From Poa pratensis (Eukaryota; Streptophyta; Magnoliopsida; Poales; Poaceae), in NCBI GenBank assembly GCA_947311845.1, contig CAMZMU010000063.1:121813964-121877963 (forward strand): DNA of 64,000 bases, written 5' to 3'. A program made the translations under genes and the position numbers. This document shows positions 43,839-55,900 of this stretch, piece after piece (position 1 is the stretch's first letter; the number at the start of each line of letters is the position of its first letter). The notes beneath the pieces were generated by a model, which ran no database searches, was not told the DNA's origin, and was given only the letters and a program-made list of their open reading frames with translations.

Positions 43839-46800
43839 ATGGCAGATAATGGGTGGATGTACAGTGGCCGAACTAGTTTGGTTGACAAAACAGATGAGTG
43901 GGTATGGAAGACGCATTTGTTAGTGAAGGAGTTAGCGCGTAAGGGTTCAGAGTCAGGCGCTCGTGGACAGTGCCCTTGCCCTCGTTGCAAGTTTCGTACA
44001 CGTCAGGGAAAGGATGATATGATTAAACACCTCTTCTCTCGTGGGTATATGCCGAACTTCGTGACGACAGTCAACTTTGATGAGTACGAGCGCGAGAGTG
44101 GCAGGGTGATGCGGCAGCGGATCAATGGCAATGAAGATGATGGGATTAGAAACTGGCTAGATGATCTCCGTGCTGGCGACATGCCAGATTCGCCACCATC
44201 ACAGGAGGAACCGGAGGAACCTCCAGAACCGGAGGAACCGCGTGAACCGGAGGAACCGCGTCAACCAGAGGACCCAGAGCCAACCGCGAAGGCCTTCTTT
44301 GCTATGATGGCCTCGTCTCAGAGGCCTCTGTACGAGGGTGCAAAAGTTTCTCAGCTCGATGCCATCTCGCAAGCACTAGCCAACAAGCTCCAGTATGGCA
44401 GCACCCGTTCATGCTTTGAAGCGCATCTGCAAACAACTGGTAACCTGTTGCCTGAAGGGCATTGTCTGCCTCAAAGCATGTACGAAACGAAGAAAATCCT
44501 GCGAGATCTCAGCATGGATTATCAGAAGATAGATTGTTGTCCAAAAGGATGCCTTTTGTTTTGGAAACAGTTTGCCAATGACAAGTACTGTATCTTGTGT
44601 AAGGCCTCTAGGTATCATGTGGTAAAAGGACCGATGGTACGAAGACGCAGTCAAATGTCGCCATTAAGATTCTTCGTTACCTCCCATTCATACAAAGAAT
44701 CAAGCGGCTTTACATGAACAAAGAGTCTGCCACACAGATGCAATGGCACAAAACGGGGAAGAGATACAAGGATGAGCACGACCGGGAATTGATGGGACAT
44801 CCATCTGATGGTACGGCATGGAAGAACTTTGATGCGAACCACCCCGATGAGGCAGCAGATGCTCGAAACGTGAGAATCGCGATAGCAACCGATGGATTCA
44901 ATCCATATGGTTTGTCGACTACCTCGTACAGCTGCTGGCCCGTGTTTGTTATTCCGCTCAATCTCCCTCCTGGAGCCCTAATGCAAAAGAAGACCATATT
45001 CCTCTCGCTGATCATTCCAGGTCCTGAATATCCGGGGAAGAATTTAAGTATGTACATGCAGCCAATTGTGGATGATCTGAACCACTCTTGGCACCACGGG
45101 ACGTTGACATATGATCGTGCATCGAAGACAAACTTCTTGATGAAAGTTTGGTATCACAATTCCATGCATGACATGCCCGGGTACGCCCTATTCTGCGGAT
45201 GGTGTACAGCTGGTAAGTGGCCATGCCCAGTGTGCAGGAACCGACTTGAGTTCATGTGGCTAACGGCGGGACGGAAGTATTCCGCGTTTGACACACATCG
45301 AAAGTTCCTCAAAAGAGGGCATCCGTTTAGAGAAGACAAAAAGAACTTCAAGAAGGGCAGAGTTGAGCGTGAAGAAAAAGCGATACCAACTTTCGATGGT
45401 GCAGCTGTTGACGCCGAGCTAAGTGCTCTCGTGCCTGCAGGGAAAAGGCCCACGATATGTGGGATATGGTGTGCGCACAACTGGACTCACGTGGCAGGCT
45501 TGACGCAACTCGAATATTACAAGGACCTCGAACTTCCCCATAGCATCGATGTGATGCACACCGAAAAGAATGTTGGAGAGTCCCTCTTTCACACAATCCT
45601 GAACATTCCCCGAAGTCGAAGGATAATGTTAAGGCTAGAGTTGATGTTAAGAAGCTCTGTGATAGGGAGAGAATGCACATGAAGCCTCCTGAAGGCCGTC
45701 AAAAGAACTGGTTCAAGCCGCATGCTGACTTCTGCCTTAATAGTATGCAAAGGTCTGAGGCATTCCATTGGCTCAAATTCGTCGTGATGTTCCCTGATGG
45801 CTATTGTTCGAATATAAGTAAGGGAGTCAATATACAATCGGCAAAAGTCACCGGGCTCAAGAGTCACGACTATCATATATGGATTGAGCGGCTGCTACCG
45901 GTGATGGTTCGAGGGTATCTCCCCGACCGTGTCTGGCGAGTGCTCGCGGAGTTGAGCCATTTCTTCCGCACGCTCTGTGCTAAGCAAGTATGTCCCCTGA
46001 TTATTCAGAAGCTGCATGAACTAGTGCCGGAGTTGCTGTGCAACTTAGAGACGATATTTCCGCCAGGCTTCTTTACTCCGATGGCACATCTTGTTGTGCA
46101 TCTTGCGAATGAGGTACTCTTGGGTGGACCGGTGCAGTTTCGTTGGCAGTTTTGTATTGAGAGAGAGTTTAAGTATATTCGAACCAAATGTGGAAACAAA
46201 AATAAGATTGAGTCATCCATAGCCGAGGCAACTATCCTTCAGGAGATGGCAGACGCCAGGCTAACGTACTACCCCGATGATGTTCCCACTATGCATAACC
46301 AGGCCTCTCGGTACAATGTCGACGAGCCCAAGCGAGACCCCAAGCTCGTCCTCTTCCAGTGTCCCGGTGGCAAGAGCGGTGGCCCAACAAGGTATAACTT
46401 GACCAATGATGAGCTGGAGTGCATAATGCTCTATGTGCTTATGAACATGAAGGAAGTGACCCACGACGAGCAGGGAGAAGAGGGCAGTTTCCTTAGGTAA
46501 AATGGGGAACAAATTACTTTGCAACTACTATCATGATTTCGTTCTAATACGTATTTTCTCCTTTTAGTCAATTCACGGATGAAATGTGGTCGGGAACATC
46601 AGATGGACCCAATGAAGCCGCGTTGGACACTCTTTTGAAAGAGCCTGCCCCCGGAAAGAAAAAATTCACGGTTTGGTTCAGGGAAAAGGTAATTTCAAAC
46701 CTGTCCCTTCTACCTTGCAATTCGTGTCTTATCCCTCTTACTAATGCACAAAACAATTTGTACTTGTAGGGAGCTGATGCCAACGTTGTGATGTCAGATG

Positions 46801-47564
46801 AGTTGAGATGTGTCTCCCAAGGTTGTAACCGTAGAGTCGAGAAGTATGAGAAGTATGATGTGAATGGGTACCGCTTCCATACAGAGCATCACCAGAACAG
46901 TCGGCCTAATGCAAAGACTATAAATACCGGGGTCTTCACCAAAGGAGCCGGTAATTATGATTACTACGGAAGGTTACAGAACGTATATGAGCTGACGTTC
47001 AATAACACGAACATAACTCAAGCTTGTTGTGTTCAAATGCCACTGGTTCGACCCTGAGCATGGAACCAAAAGTACCCCTTCCATTGGGTTAGTTGAAGTT
47101 AAGCCTTCAACCACCTACAATGGATCCGATGTCTTTGTTGTGGCTCACCAAGCCTTTCAAGTTTATTATTTGCCCTACCCATGCAAGAAAGAGGGACTCA
47201 TTGGTTGGGAAGTCGTGTTCCATGTATCGCCACGTGGTAAGCTACCCATGCCCTCCGAAGACGATTACAACAACATTGACCCTAAAACATACGAGGGGAT
47301 TTTCTATCAAGAGGAACAAACCTTTGGGGACTTTGGCATACAAGGTCTTGAGGACCGCGAGGACAATGCACAAACAGGTGGTGACGTAGTGGTGAATCTA
47401 AAGGATATAGATATGCTCAACAAGTTACAGAGTGATAGTGATGACGATGATGAGCCTCCACGTGCGAGGAGGTTCCAATATACAACACTCGTGATAGTGA
47501 TGTTGATAGTGATGTTGATAGTGATGATGACAACCCAGGACTTAACTATGAGAGTGATGATTAG
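43839..47564 (+). pseudogene. CACTA transposase (TnpD-like), frameshifted
   Basis: The frame from ATG 43839 starts with the transposase-associated domain (WMYSGRTSLVDKTDEWV, CPCPRCKFRTRQGKDDMIKH) and an acidic repeat (EEPREPEEPRQPED). A frame change at about 44630 leads to the Transposase_21 domain (ATDGFNPYGLSTTSYSCWPV, then SMHDMPGYALFCGWCTAGKW). A second change at about 45615 leads to DUF4218 (LKSHDYHIWIERLLPVMVRG, FRTLCAKQ) and, after probable short introns at 46497-46568 and 46689-46770, DUF4216 (LQNVYELTF, then FKCHWFDPEHGTK, GWEVVFHVSPRGK). A third shift near 47490 restores an acidic tail ending at 47564. The domain order is complete for En/Spm transposases, but this copy cannot make one polypeptide. 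Confidence 0.88.
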
Positions 47565-48156
47565 GGGTGAGGGTCTTTTATGTCCTTTTGCGTACTATTT
47601 ACTTTTCAACATGCTTAGTCTTTCAACATGCTTCTTCTTAATTGCATTACGTCTTTATTCTTATTTACTACATTTTTCAACATGCTTAAAAGTTTATCCT
47701 TTCTCAATGCAGGTGATTGACCAAGATGAGCCAAGGCAAGGAATCATCGGCCTCGGGCTCTCGGGAGGTGTAGGATGTGTTCGGGTGTAGCGTGTGTGAA
47801 TTCGAACTTGTTTGGAGTTTGTATGAATGCTTGGATGAATTTGAATCATGTTTGTGTCATTTGGATATGTATGTGATGTTTTATTTGATGTTTCTGTGAT
47901 GTTTTATAATTTGTGCAATTTTAATTGTATTTAAAATGCGCCAGAAACCAGCAGCAAAAAATTTCAGAAACTGAAAATATGGTCATCTTTGCCGACGGCG
48001 ACGGATACGCCGACGGTAGTGTTCGTACGCCGACAGCGTCCTACGCCGACGCCGATACGCCGACGGCGGCCGTCGGCGTAGGCCTACGCCGACGGCGATT
48101 GTTGCTACGCCGACGGCGGCTCGCCGTCGGCGTTTCGGCTGTTTCCCGTAGTGTAT

Positions 48157-50096
48157 GTGTAACCTCCTAAACAGTGTTGCTTTCAAATAAATGATGACAA
48201 CGTTATTCGTGTCTATTGTTTACTTTATTTTGTCGTGGTTGACTTGTCGTTATTGGTTACCTCCTGTAATATGCTTGTGCTAATAATTTGTGTGTATGCA
48301 CCGTCCAGATGGAGTGACCGAATTCTTCATCTTCGAAACAGGATTAAAAAAAAGGCGAAAGCGTCAGGTATTATTTGTAATTTGGCCTTTTCGGTAAAAC
48401 AAAATCACTACTTGGAAGCTCCAAGAGCGTTGGGGTAATGTTTGGATTTAACGAGTTTCCTGTTGTTCATAGCTACCCACCTGTTAAGATCTAATAATGT
48501 TTTTCGTGTAGCGAATCTAACGCCACATTTTGGCTAAAAATAAGGTCTACCAGAGTGCATCATTGGACAAGACTCCGAGACATCAAAGTCCTGACAGCGA
48601 AACTGCGAAGACAAGCTAGCATCTTCTTCCCCGAACATGGCCTCCACGACACACTTCCCCGATCGATCAGCGCTAGTGGATCCACGGTGCTCTCTCTTCC
48701 TCAAATGCAGCTTGCTTTTTTCGCAAAAAAACCATGGTGGCATTTCATGAATGCCGTGGTTTGTTCTGTTTTGTTTGCTTCTGCTAGCCTACGTAAATGA
48801 AGTGGCAGTGATATTGGAGCCGAGTGACTGCATTGTTAAATCGCTTGGGACGAAAAAAGGACACCTTCATTGGCATGGCGGGTGTACGTGTTGATTCATA
48901 CGCACCGAAACAAAACACCACTACTCATTGGCATGGCGGCTCGATCGATCGGCACGGCGCGGCGGCTCGACCGGCGTTGCTGCCGCGTGGCGAGCCGCCG
49001 TCGTCGTCGGATAGGGCCTTGACGACGCCACTGCGCGCTACACAGCTCCGGAGGCGTGTGCACGTGCTCCATTGGATTGGACCATATGCTCCGGATCGAT
49101 CGGGACGTTGAGACTGGGGCTCGTATCGTGTATGTGGTCGCGACGCCGCGGGCTCGCGCGCTCCACTAATCCTGGAAGCTGCTGAACCAGAGATAAATCA
49201 TGTGGACGCGCGGCGTGAACGGCAAAGCAATCGACCGTCCTCCTAGCTTGTGCGAGACGGCAGTGTCTCTCCTCAGTGTGTGCGTGCGTGCGTGGGCCTC
49301 GTGCATTGACAACACGGTGGTCGAAGCGTAGACGGGAAGAACACAGAGTTTGTAGCCAGGGCCTTACCTTAACTTGCTCATGTAACCAAGAGTAGGACGC
49401 AAAAACACATGGGCACGCCAAAGGTTAGTTGTAACGCACGTACGCATATGGAGTATGATTGAAGTGGTTAGAAATATCGTTGGAAATAAAGCCGACGAGG
49501 AAGCGCGCACGGATGGCTAAAACCATGCATGTTGCTCCAGTTTCTACATAGAGCTCCGTTCCGTTCTACATAAAACCTGTTCGTCCCCGCTGGAAGGAGA
49601 GACAAAAAATGGCAGTCGTTTATACTGAGAAATCGCACTCATGTTCCAGCGAACCCGCGTCAATGAACCGATCCATCAGCAAGTTCAGAGGAATCAGCAG
49701 CCACGCAAACCGGTGGCTGGAGCATTCCCGTGGATCGTGAGGAGGAGCGCGCAGCGAGCGGCCCGACTGGTCGCCGTCGCGGCTGAATTTTCATCTCGGC
49801 GACCAAACATATCTGCTCCTGCGAGGAGGAAAAGAGTCGACGGTGTGTCCGTGGCTGGGAGCGGCCCCGGGATCGGAGGCAGTGGATGGATAGGCGAGAA
49901 TGATTGCTCTCTCTCTCTCTCTCAAGTGGCCAGCAGGAACCGTCGCTCGCAGCAGTCGCCGTCTCACGGGGGCGAGGTGGCGAGTCGCTGCTGCTTCCTC
50001 CAGCATTATTGGGGCTGCTTATGGCTAATAACAGTGGCTGTTGCCATTAACTTTCTCCATTGCTTCCTGCCATGCCCTTCTAACCTGTTGGCGTCA
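48157..50096. other. Intergenic region, no gene recognised
   Basis: The stretch 48157-48830 is AT-rich and 48880-50000 is GC-richer, with several short ORFs that match nothing. A CT dinucleotide run lies at 49905-49922. No transposon ends with a convincing TSD were found. Confidence 0.4.
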
Positions 50097-50106
50097 ATGC
50101 GATGAG

Positions 50107-51490
50107 GAGTTAAATACAGTAGAAGTCCTTGTACTTGTTGGGCTGGCTCGATTTAGTCCTCGTACTCGGAATTTGAATAATTTTACCCGCGTACTTGTGA
50201 ATTGGACTCGATTTAGTCCAAAGGCATGTTTGCTGTCGAAGTTGAGCTGACGCGGACGACACGTGGAATATGCAATCTTGCACGAACACCCTCCCGCATC
50301 TAGAACTTTTTTCCGCTGCTAGAAATTTGCACGTACCCCCTCCCCATCTGATCCATTAGGTAGCGCCCCACGCCGTTTCTGTCCAGATAGTTCTATTCCA
50401 GATTTCCAGGGAGGGGAAAAGGAGGGAGGCGGTGGGCAAGCGATGAAGGCGGCGATCGCTGGACCGGAACGTGTACAACGGCTGTTCGTGGAGGAGACAC
50501 GACATCGAGGCGACACCGGCGGCCACGTTGATCGCGGCGGCGATGCCCCCAATCCGCCGCCACGAAGGGGAACCACCGCCCTCTTTCGGTAAGTCTGACC
50601 CTTACCTCGAACAATCCACCGCCCTTTTTTTGTAAGGATTTCGACTTTAGGATCGTTTCTTTAGAGTACAAGTCACCTCTGCGCGCTTATTTGTTCGATC
50701 AATGCTATCATTGTGCAAAAAAGTTAGGGTTTTTAGCCACCGAATAATCAAGGTTTTTTTTGGATATTTGATTTAGGTGGAAACAATAGTCTGTTCAGTA
50801 TGATGCTTTTCCATGGGGGATTTTTTGTTGGGAACAAAAAGAACCAAGACTATGTGGATGGAAAAGTTGCTTGGTTTGATTTCTGTGATGTCAATTGGTT
50901 GTCTATAGCTGCGGTTAATGACATTGTTGAAGAATTGGGTGATGAAGGTGGTGGCAGGATTAAGTTGTATTGGTGTTTGCCCGGTAAGATGGTAGGTGAC
51001 AGTGGTGCATGGTAAGATGGTAGGTGACCTCGTGGGAACATGATACTCCTTCGTACCTGAGCTCGAACCACTGGAAGAAGCATGCCATTCTCGAACTCAA
51101 ACAATGGGAGCCACTCGCCACAGAGGAGATCGGGACGGGAGGACAAGGGACGAACGGGATGAACTAGGGTTAGAGAAGTGAGGAATTTGGGGATTTTAGA
51201 GCAGAGTACGAAACGGGAGGGGGTTCACATATTTACAGTGGCAGGAGGTTAACTTACCGTAACTGAGTCACGCGGGAGGGGCTAAATGCAAGTTTACAGA
51301 CCAGCTGCTCTACTGCAAGTGGGACGCGTGTACACGTGTCCTCCGCGTCAACTCAAATTCGATGGCAAACATGCTTCTGGACTAAATCGAGTCCATTACC
51401 GAGTACGCGGGTAAGATTCTTCAAATTACGAGTACGAGGACTAAATCGATCCACTTGCACAAGTATAGGGACTTGTACTGTATTTAACTC
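50107..51490 (-). mobile_element. Non-autonomous Mutator-like element (1.4 kb)
   Basis: Terminal inverted repeats of about 155-160 bp (GAGTTAAATACAGTA.. at the left, GAGTTAAATACAGTACAAGTC inverted at the right) share blocks such as CGATTTAGTCCTCGTACTCG and GACTCGATTTAGTCCA. They are flanked by the 10-bp direct repeat ATGCGATGAG (50097-50106 and 51491-51500). Long TIRs plus a 9-10-bp TSD define a MULE. The inside keeps a fragment of the MuDR N-terminus but no catalytic domain. The orientation label is nominal, since the coding fragment is on the plus strand. Confidence 0.9.
50800..51015 (+). pseudogene. PB1-like fragment of a MuDR transposase
   Basis: A 71-codon ORF reads FHGGFFVGNKKNQDYVDGKV, then WFDFCDVNWLS and VEELGDEGGGRIKLYWCLPG. 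This pattern matches the PB1-like N-terminal domain of plant MuDR-type transposases. The zinc-knuckle, MULE catalytic and SWIM domains are absent. It sits at the centre of the MULE. Confidence 0.7.
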
Positions 51491-51500
51491 ATGCGATGAG

Positions 51501-52994
51501 TAAAGGAGTAATGGTCCCGTGTTCTGGGTGGTGGCAAGCAGGATAAGCACGGTCATTTTCTTCGCTGACGGGATAGAAAAATATCGGTCGGCTGAGCCGA
51601 TGTATGCACAGAAATACAGAGGTTATGCATCAGGAGTGTGTAGAATATTATCGATGCATCGGGATCATGCGAAACATACTGTGAATTTAGCGGTTAGAAG
51701 ACCAGCCGTACATTGAGTTCTGAAAGAGCGGTTAACTGTTACTACAAAATACAGAGGTTATACATGAGGAGGAGTAGAATATTTGTCCATGCAGCGGGAT
51801 CATGCGAAACAAACTGTAAATTAAGCGGTTAGAAGACAAGGCATACGTCGAGTTCTAAAGGAGTGTTAAACTGTTAGTACAACATACAAGTGGTCCTTGT
51901 TGGAAGGAATACAAGCAGTCAACATGGTGCTCTGGATCTGGCAAGGATTTACCAGCACAAACTAGACCAACAAACACTAGGTAGACAAGCGTCACGACTC
52001 AGGACCACTGGTGGCGTCACAACTCCAGGATCTCAAGGCGAGATCGTCCCAGCACCGGCGACGGAGTTGGACACTTGGTCCATGATACACTGAAGCAGCA
52101 GCAGCCGTTCTAAATCAGAGAATACCACGGCATCGCCTTATTGTCTGCAATTTGTCAGAAAGGGCATATTTCAAATTAGTAAATCACGTCCAAAGCAAGG
52201 ACCTGTAGATGCTTCAAACACCGGGTGTGACACAGCATACAGAATTAACGAGCAGAATGGCAAGTGGAAGCACCTTCTACTTGAGCGGGTCGAACGCCTA
52301 ACGACTCTACCACTGTCTGCCGAGTCTTCTAACACAGGTTCACTGCTCTTCTTCATAGTTGATCGTGACGAACCTGCACAACAGATGGAACAAGTTCCCT
52401 TAGAAACTGGATGCCTCGTGTGGATATCAGCGCTGGAAATACGACTCACCTTTGCGAACAGGTCGTCGTGCAGATTGAACCTCTGTGCACGGTCGTTTTC
52501 TTCGCTGACGGGATGAAAAATATCATTCGAGCGTACACACAGAAATACAGAGGCTATGGATGACGAGCGTGTAGAATTGTACGTGCAGCGGGATTGTGTG
52601 AAACAAACTGTAAATTAAGCCATTAGAAGAGCCCACATACGTCCAGTTCTAAAAGGGCGGTAAATTGTTAGTACAACAACATACAAGTGGTCCTTGTTCC
52701 GAGGAATACAAGCAGTCAACATGGTACTCTGGAGCTGGCAAGGATTTACCGGCACAAACTAGACCAACAAACACTAGGTACACAAGCGTCAGGGTTCAGG
52801 ACCACTGGTGGCGTCACAACTCCAGGATCTCAAGGCGAGATCGTCACAGCACCGGCGACGAAGGAGTTGGACACTTGGTCCATGATACACTGAAGCAGCG
52901 GCAGCTGTTCCAAATCAGGGAATGCTGCCTTCATTGTCTGCAATTTGTCAGAATGGGCAATTCAAATTAGTAAATGATGATGTCCAAATTGCCT
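51501..52994 (-). repeat. Duplicated copies of the CAP-D2 3' end
   Basis: The segment covering the exon 15 tail, its intron, the last exon and the 3' flank (about 52521-53260) is repeated downstream at about 51746-52520. A shorter third copy lies at 51541-51745. Landmarks: TACAAGTGGTCCTTGTT at 51885 and 52682; GAGCGGGTCGAACGCCTAAC at about 52284 and 53046; TTTTCTTCGCTGACGGGAT at 51557 and 52497. The middle copy keeps both the GTGAGT donor (about 52447) and the TGCAG acceptor before 52373, with an exon-like frame down to a stop at 52171. Divergence between copies is modest. Confidence 0.85.
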
Positions 52995-55900
52995 TCATGG
53001 AGGCACTAATGAACAGAACGGCAAGTGGTAGCACCTTCTACTTGAGCGGGTCGAACGCCTAACGACTGTACCACTGTCTGCGGAGTCTTCTAACACAGGT
53101 TCACTGGTTTTCTTTATAGTTGATCGTGACGAACCTGCACAACAGTTGGAACAAGTTCCTTGAGAAACTGGATGCCTGAGGTGGATACCAGCGCTGGAAA
53201 TACGAACTCACCTTTGCGGACAGGCCGTCGTGCTGATTGAACCTCTGCGCTACCGTCATCTGATTTTGTAGTTGTGGCTGATGCCTGACTTTTTTCCGAA
53301 GAAATGTTGTCGCTGCATTCTGGCATGTTCTCCTTGTTTTCAGCATCGCCATCGTTTACTGAAGGATCAGTAACCTCACCGGCTTCCTCTGTCTCCTTAT
53401 CTTCCGCATTGCCATCGTCTACTGAAGGACCAGGAACCTCATCGGTTTCCTCTGCCTCCTTATTTTCAGCATTGCCATCATCTACTGAAGGATCAGCAAC
53501 CTCATCGGTTTCCTCTGCCTCCTTATCTTCAGCACAGCCATCCTCTACTGAAGGATCAGTAACCTCATCGGTTTCCTCTGCCTCATCTTCAGCATTGCTG
53601 TCATCCACTCCAGTAACCTCAGCAGCTTCCCCTGTCTCCTTATCTTCAGCATTGCTATTCACTGAAGGACCAGTAACCTCACTAGCTTCCCCTGTCTCCT
53701 TATCTTCAGCATTGCTATCCACTGAGGGGTCAATGACCTCACTAGCTTCCTCTGTCAACAAAAAGCACATAAAGAAATGAGATCTCTCGTGAACACTCTA
53801 CTCTCTAGTGTACTGTAAACTCTATATTCTCTAGTGTAGTGTAAAAAAAATCTACTCTCTAGTGCACATGTCCTCCTATAGACCCGTTTGGGCTGTAATT
53901 CATACAAGAATGATCCACTTGACTCTTAGTCATCAGATGACGGATAAATAAAATATTCGCATGGAAAATAACTTACAAAACAAAGACGATGAAAATCAAA
54001 AAGAAAACGAATGACTCTAGCTTACCTTCAGCAGAGTTTCCATCATTCTGTCCAACTTCGTTAGTAACTAGGATTCTATCAAGAGAACCAATTCGCTGTT
54101 TATGTGCCTCGGCATTTCTGGTTGTGGCCTCTTGTTCTTTCTTTTCCTCATGAACCTTGTTAACTTTCTCCTCAAATTCCTCAATGCAAATTTTAAGCTC
54201 TGGCTTCGCGAACTTCTTACACTGTTTGGACGAATTATCATAGATCAGTTAAAGCATAGAATTCCCAAGTTCAGTCTACTGTATTCACCAAAATGTGAAA
54301 AGTATGGAAGCCATCCAGGATATGCAACCAACCTTTGCTATCACGCTTTTGAAGTGGTTCAGCACAGAATCTTCGGATAATGCATGCTCAAACATCTTGA
54401 AATTATCGATGAGTTTTTTCAAACCTTTCTCGGTGAAGGTTAGCTGAGAGAGGCAGTAAGAGATATACTCCCACTGTCTAACATCTGAAACTCAAGCAAA
54501 GAAAGAATTAAACATCTGAGAAAGGGGTAAACCTAAAGTTATACAATTCATGAAAACGGTCAAAACAATGCATGCAGCAAAGTACAGCTGTTTCAAGGAG
54601 ACAGGATTGAAATGAGGGAGTCAAAGAAGTCAGCTGTCTTGCCAAATTTCTATATTGCTAACTTCTGCGGAGAAACTTACGTAAGACAACAAATAACACT
54701 ACTTGCTGATTTACAGCATCACATCTCTGGTTAGTGCTCCCATTTTCTCCGTAATTATCAGTTTCCAGTGATCAATGTTTATTTATCTCATGGTTTTTTA
54801 AAACACTAAGGTGGACAGTTGATTAACCATTAGTGGAAACACACACGAAACAACATAAATGTCCAGCATAATTTGATTGTAGAAGTAAGCATAATACCAT
54901 TTCCTCCAGTAAACCTATTGCAGAGCTTATCGACAAGAGCTTCCATTTGTTTGTCCTGAGATTACAGTAAGAAATGGATATAGTTAATGACGGAAAAAAT
55001 CCAAACTCCACTAATGGCAGGCAAAGAAAGTGCCGTGCTAGACCTTTTTAATAGAACCAATTAAAAATTGCATGATGCTGCGGAACTTTTCTTCCTTGAG
55101 GTGCTGATTGCACAGTCTGCTCAGAATATCCGGAAGAAGATTATAAATTGGATTGCTTCCTTCATAGTCACCAAAGGAAAAAAGAGGTAACAATATTAGC
55201 TATAGTCGAACAGCAGTATCTGAGTAAACAAAATTGACTCGCACGATTTAGACATGTACCTTTTTTTGACAACTCATGAAAGAAGAGTTTTGCAAGACTT
55301 GATATCCTCTCCTCTTCATCTTCTACCCTGACAGCCATTTCGTTGATATAACCTTTAACCTGTACAGAATTTGCAAATGTGAAATGTGTCCCAATGTGGG
55401 AGGAAGTGAAAAGTGCTTCAACCATGGGGGGGAGAGAGAGAGAGACCTTCATCATATCATTCAATATAAGATGAGAAATGACCAGCACAGCGTTCTTCCT
55501 CACAGATGCCGACGGATCACTCAATCGGGCATATATGTGTTCTGTCCAAGGTTCTAAGAGGTTTGGAAAGCGAACTGCTAAATCACCAAGGGCTAGAGTG
55601 CAGTTAGATCGGACGATTTCAGAGGGCGCGCTTTCAGCAACAGTAAATAGGATTTGAAGATTTGCTTCGCTGAAAAATGATTATATTATGAGATGCAATA
55701 TTGCCACTAGTTTGTATACAACTAAAATGCAACCCATAAGAGTAAACAAATACAGTCATGTCAACTATAATCACATACCAGAATTCTGCATCAATAATCA
55801 TTAATATGCAAAGAGCAAGCTTTGCAGAAGCGTGTAGCACTGGGAACTACATCAAAAAGATATCGTCAGGAAAGAATTAAATGGAGCAGCGGAACAAAAT

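Larger units (their letters stand above)
42958..48153 (+). mobile_element. CACTA (En/Spm) transposon (5.2 kb)
   Basis: Ends are CACTACGGGAAAC and, inverted, CACTACGGGAAAC, extending as about 30-bp imperfect TIRs. They are flanked by a 3-bp TSD TAT (42955-42957 and 48154-48156). Sub-terminal regions (42975-43224 and 47985-48135) are packed with direct and inverted copies of GCCGTCGGCGTA, the expected transposase-binding repeats of this superfamily. It carries a TnpD-like transposase reading region on the plus strand with at least three frame changes, and two hairpins between the left end and that gene. Confidence 0.95.

Noticed and set aside
53114..53211. Reading CAP-D2 exon 15 straight to the stop at 53114
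   Set aside because: A consensus donor GTGAGT follows RKG at 53211 and a TGCAG acceptor precedes 53134. The spliced frame gives a basic tail that is also present in the duplicated copy. Intron retention cannot be excluded.
53304..53780. Plus-strand Ser-rich 158-codon ORF as a gene
   Set aside because: It is the complement of the acidic repeat in CAP-D2 exon 15; the Ser/Ala repeats arise from the repeat DNA.
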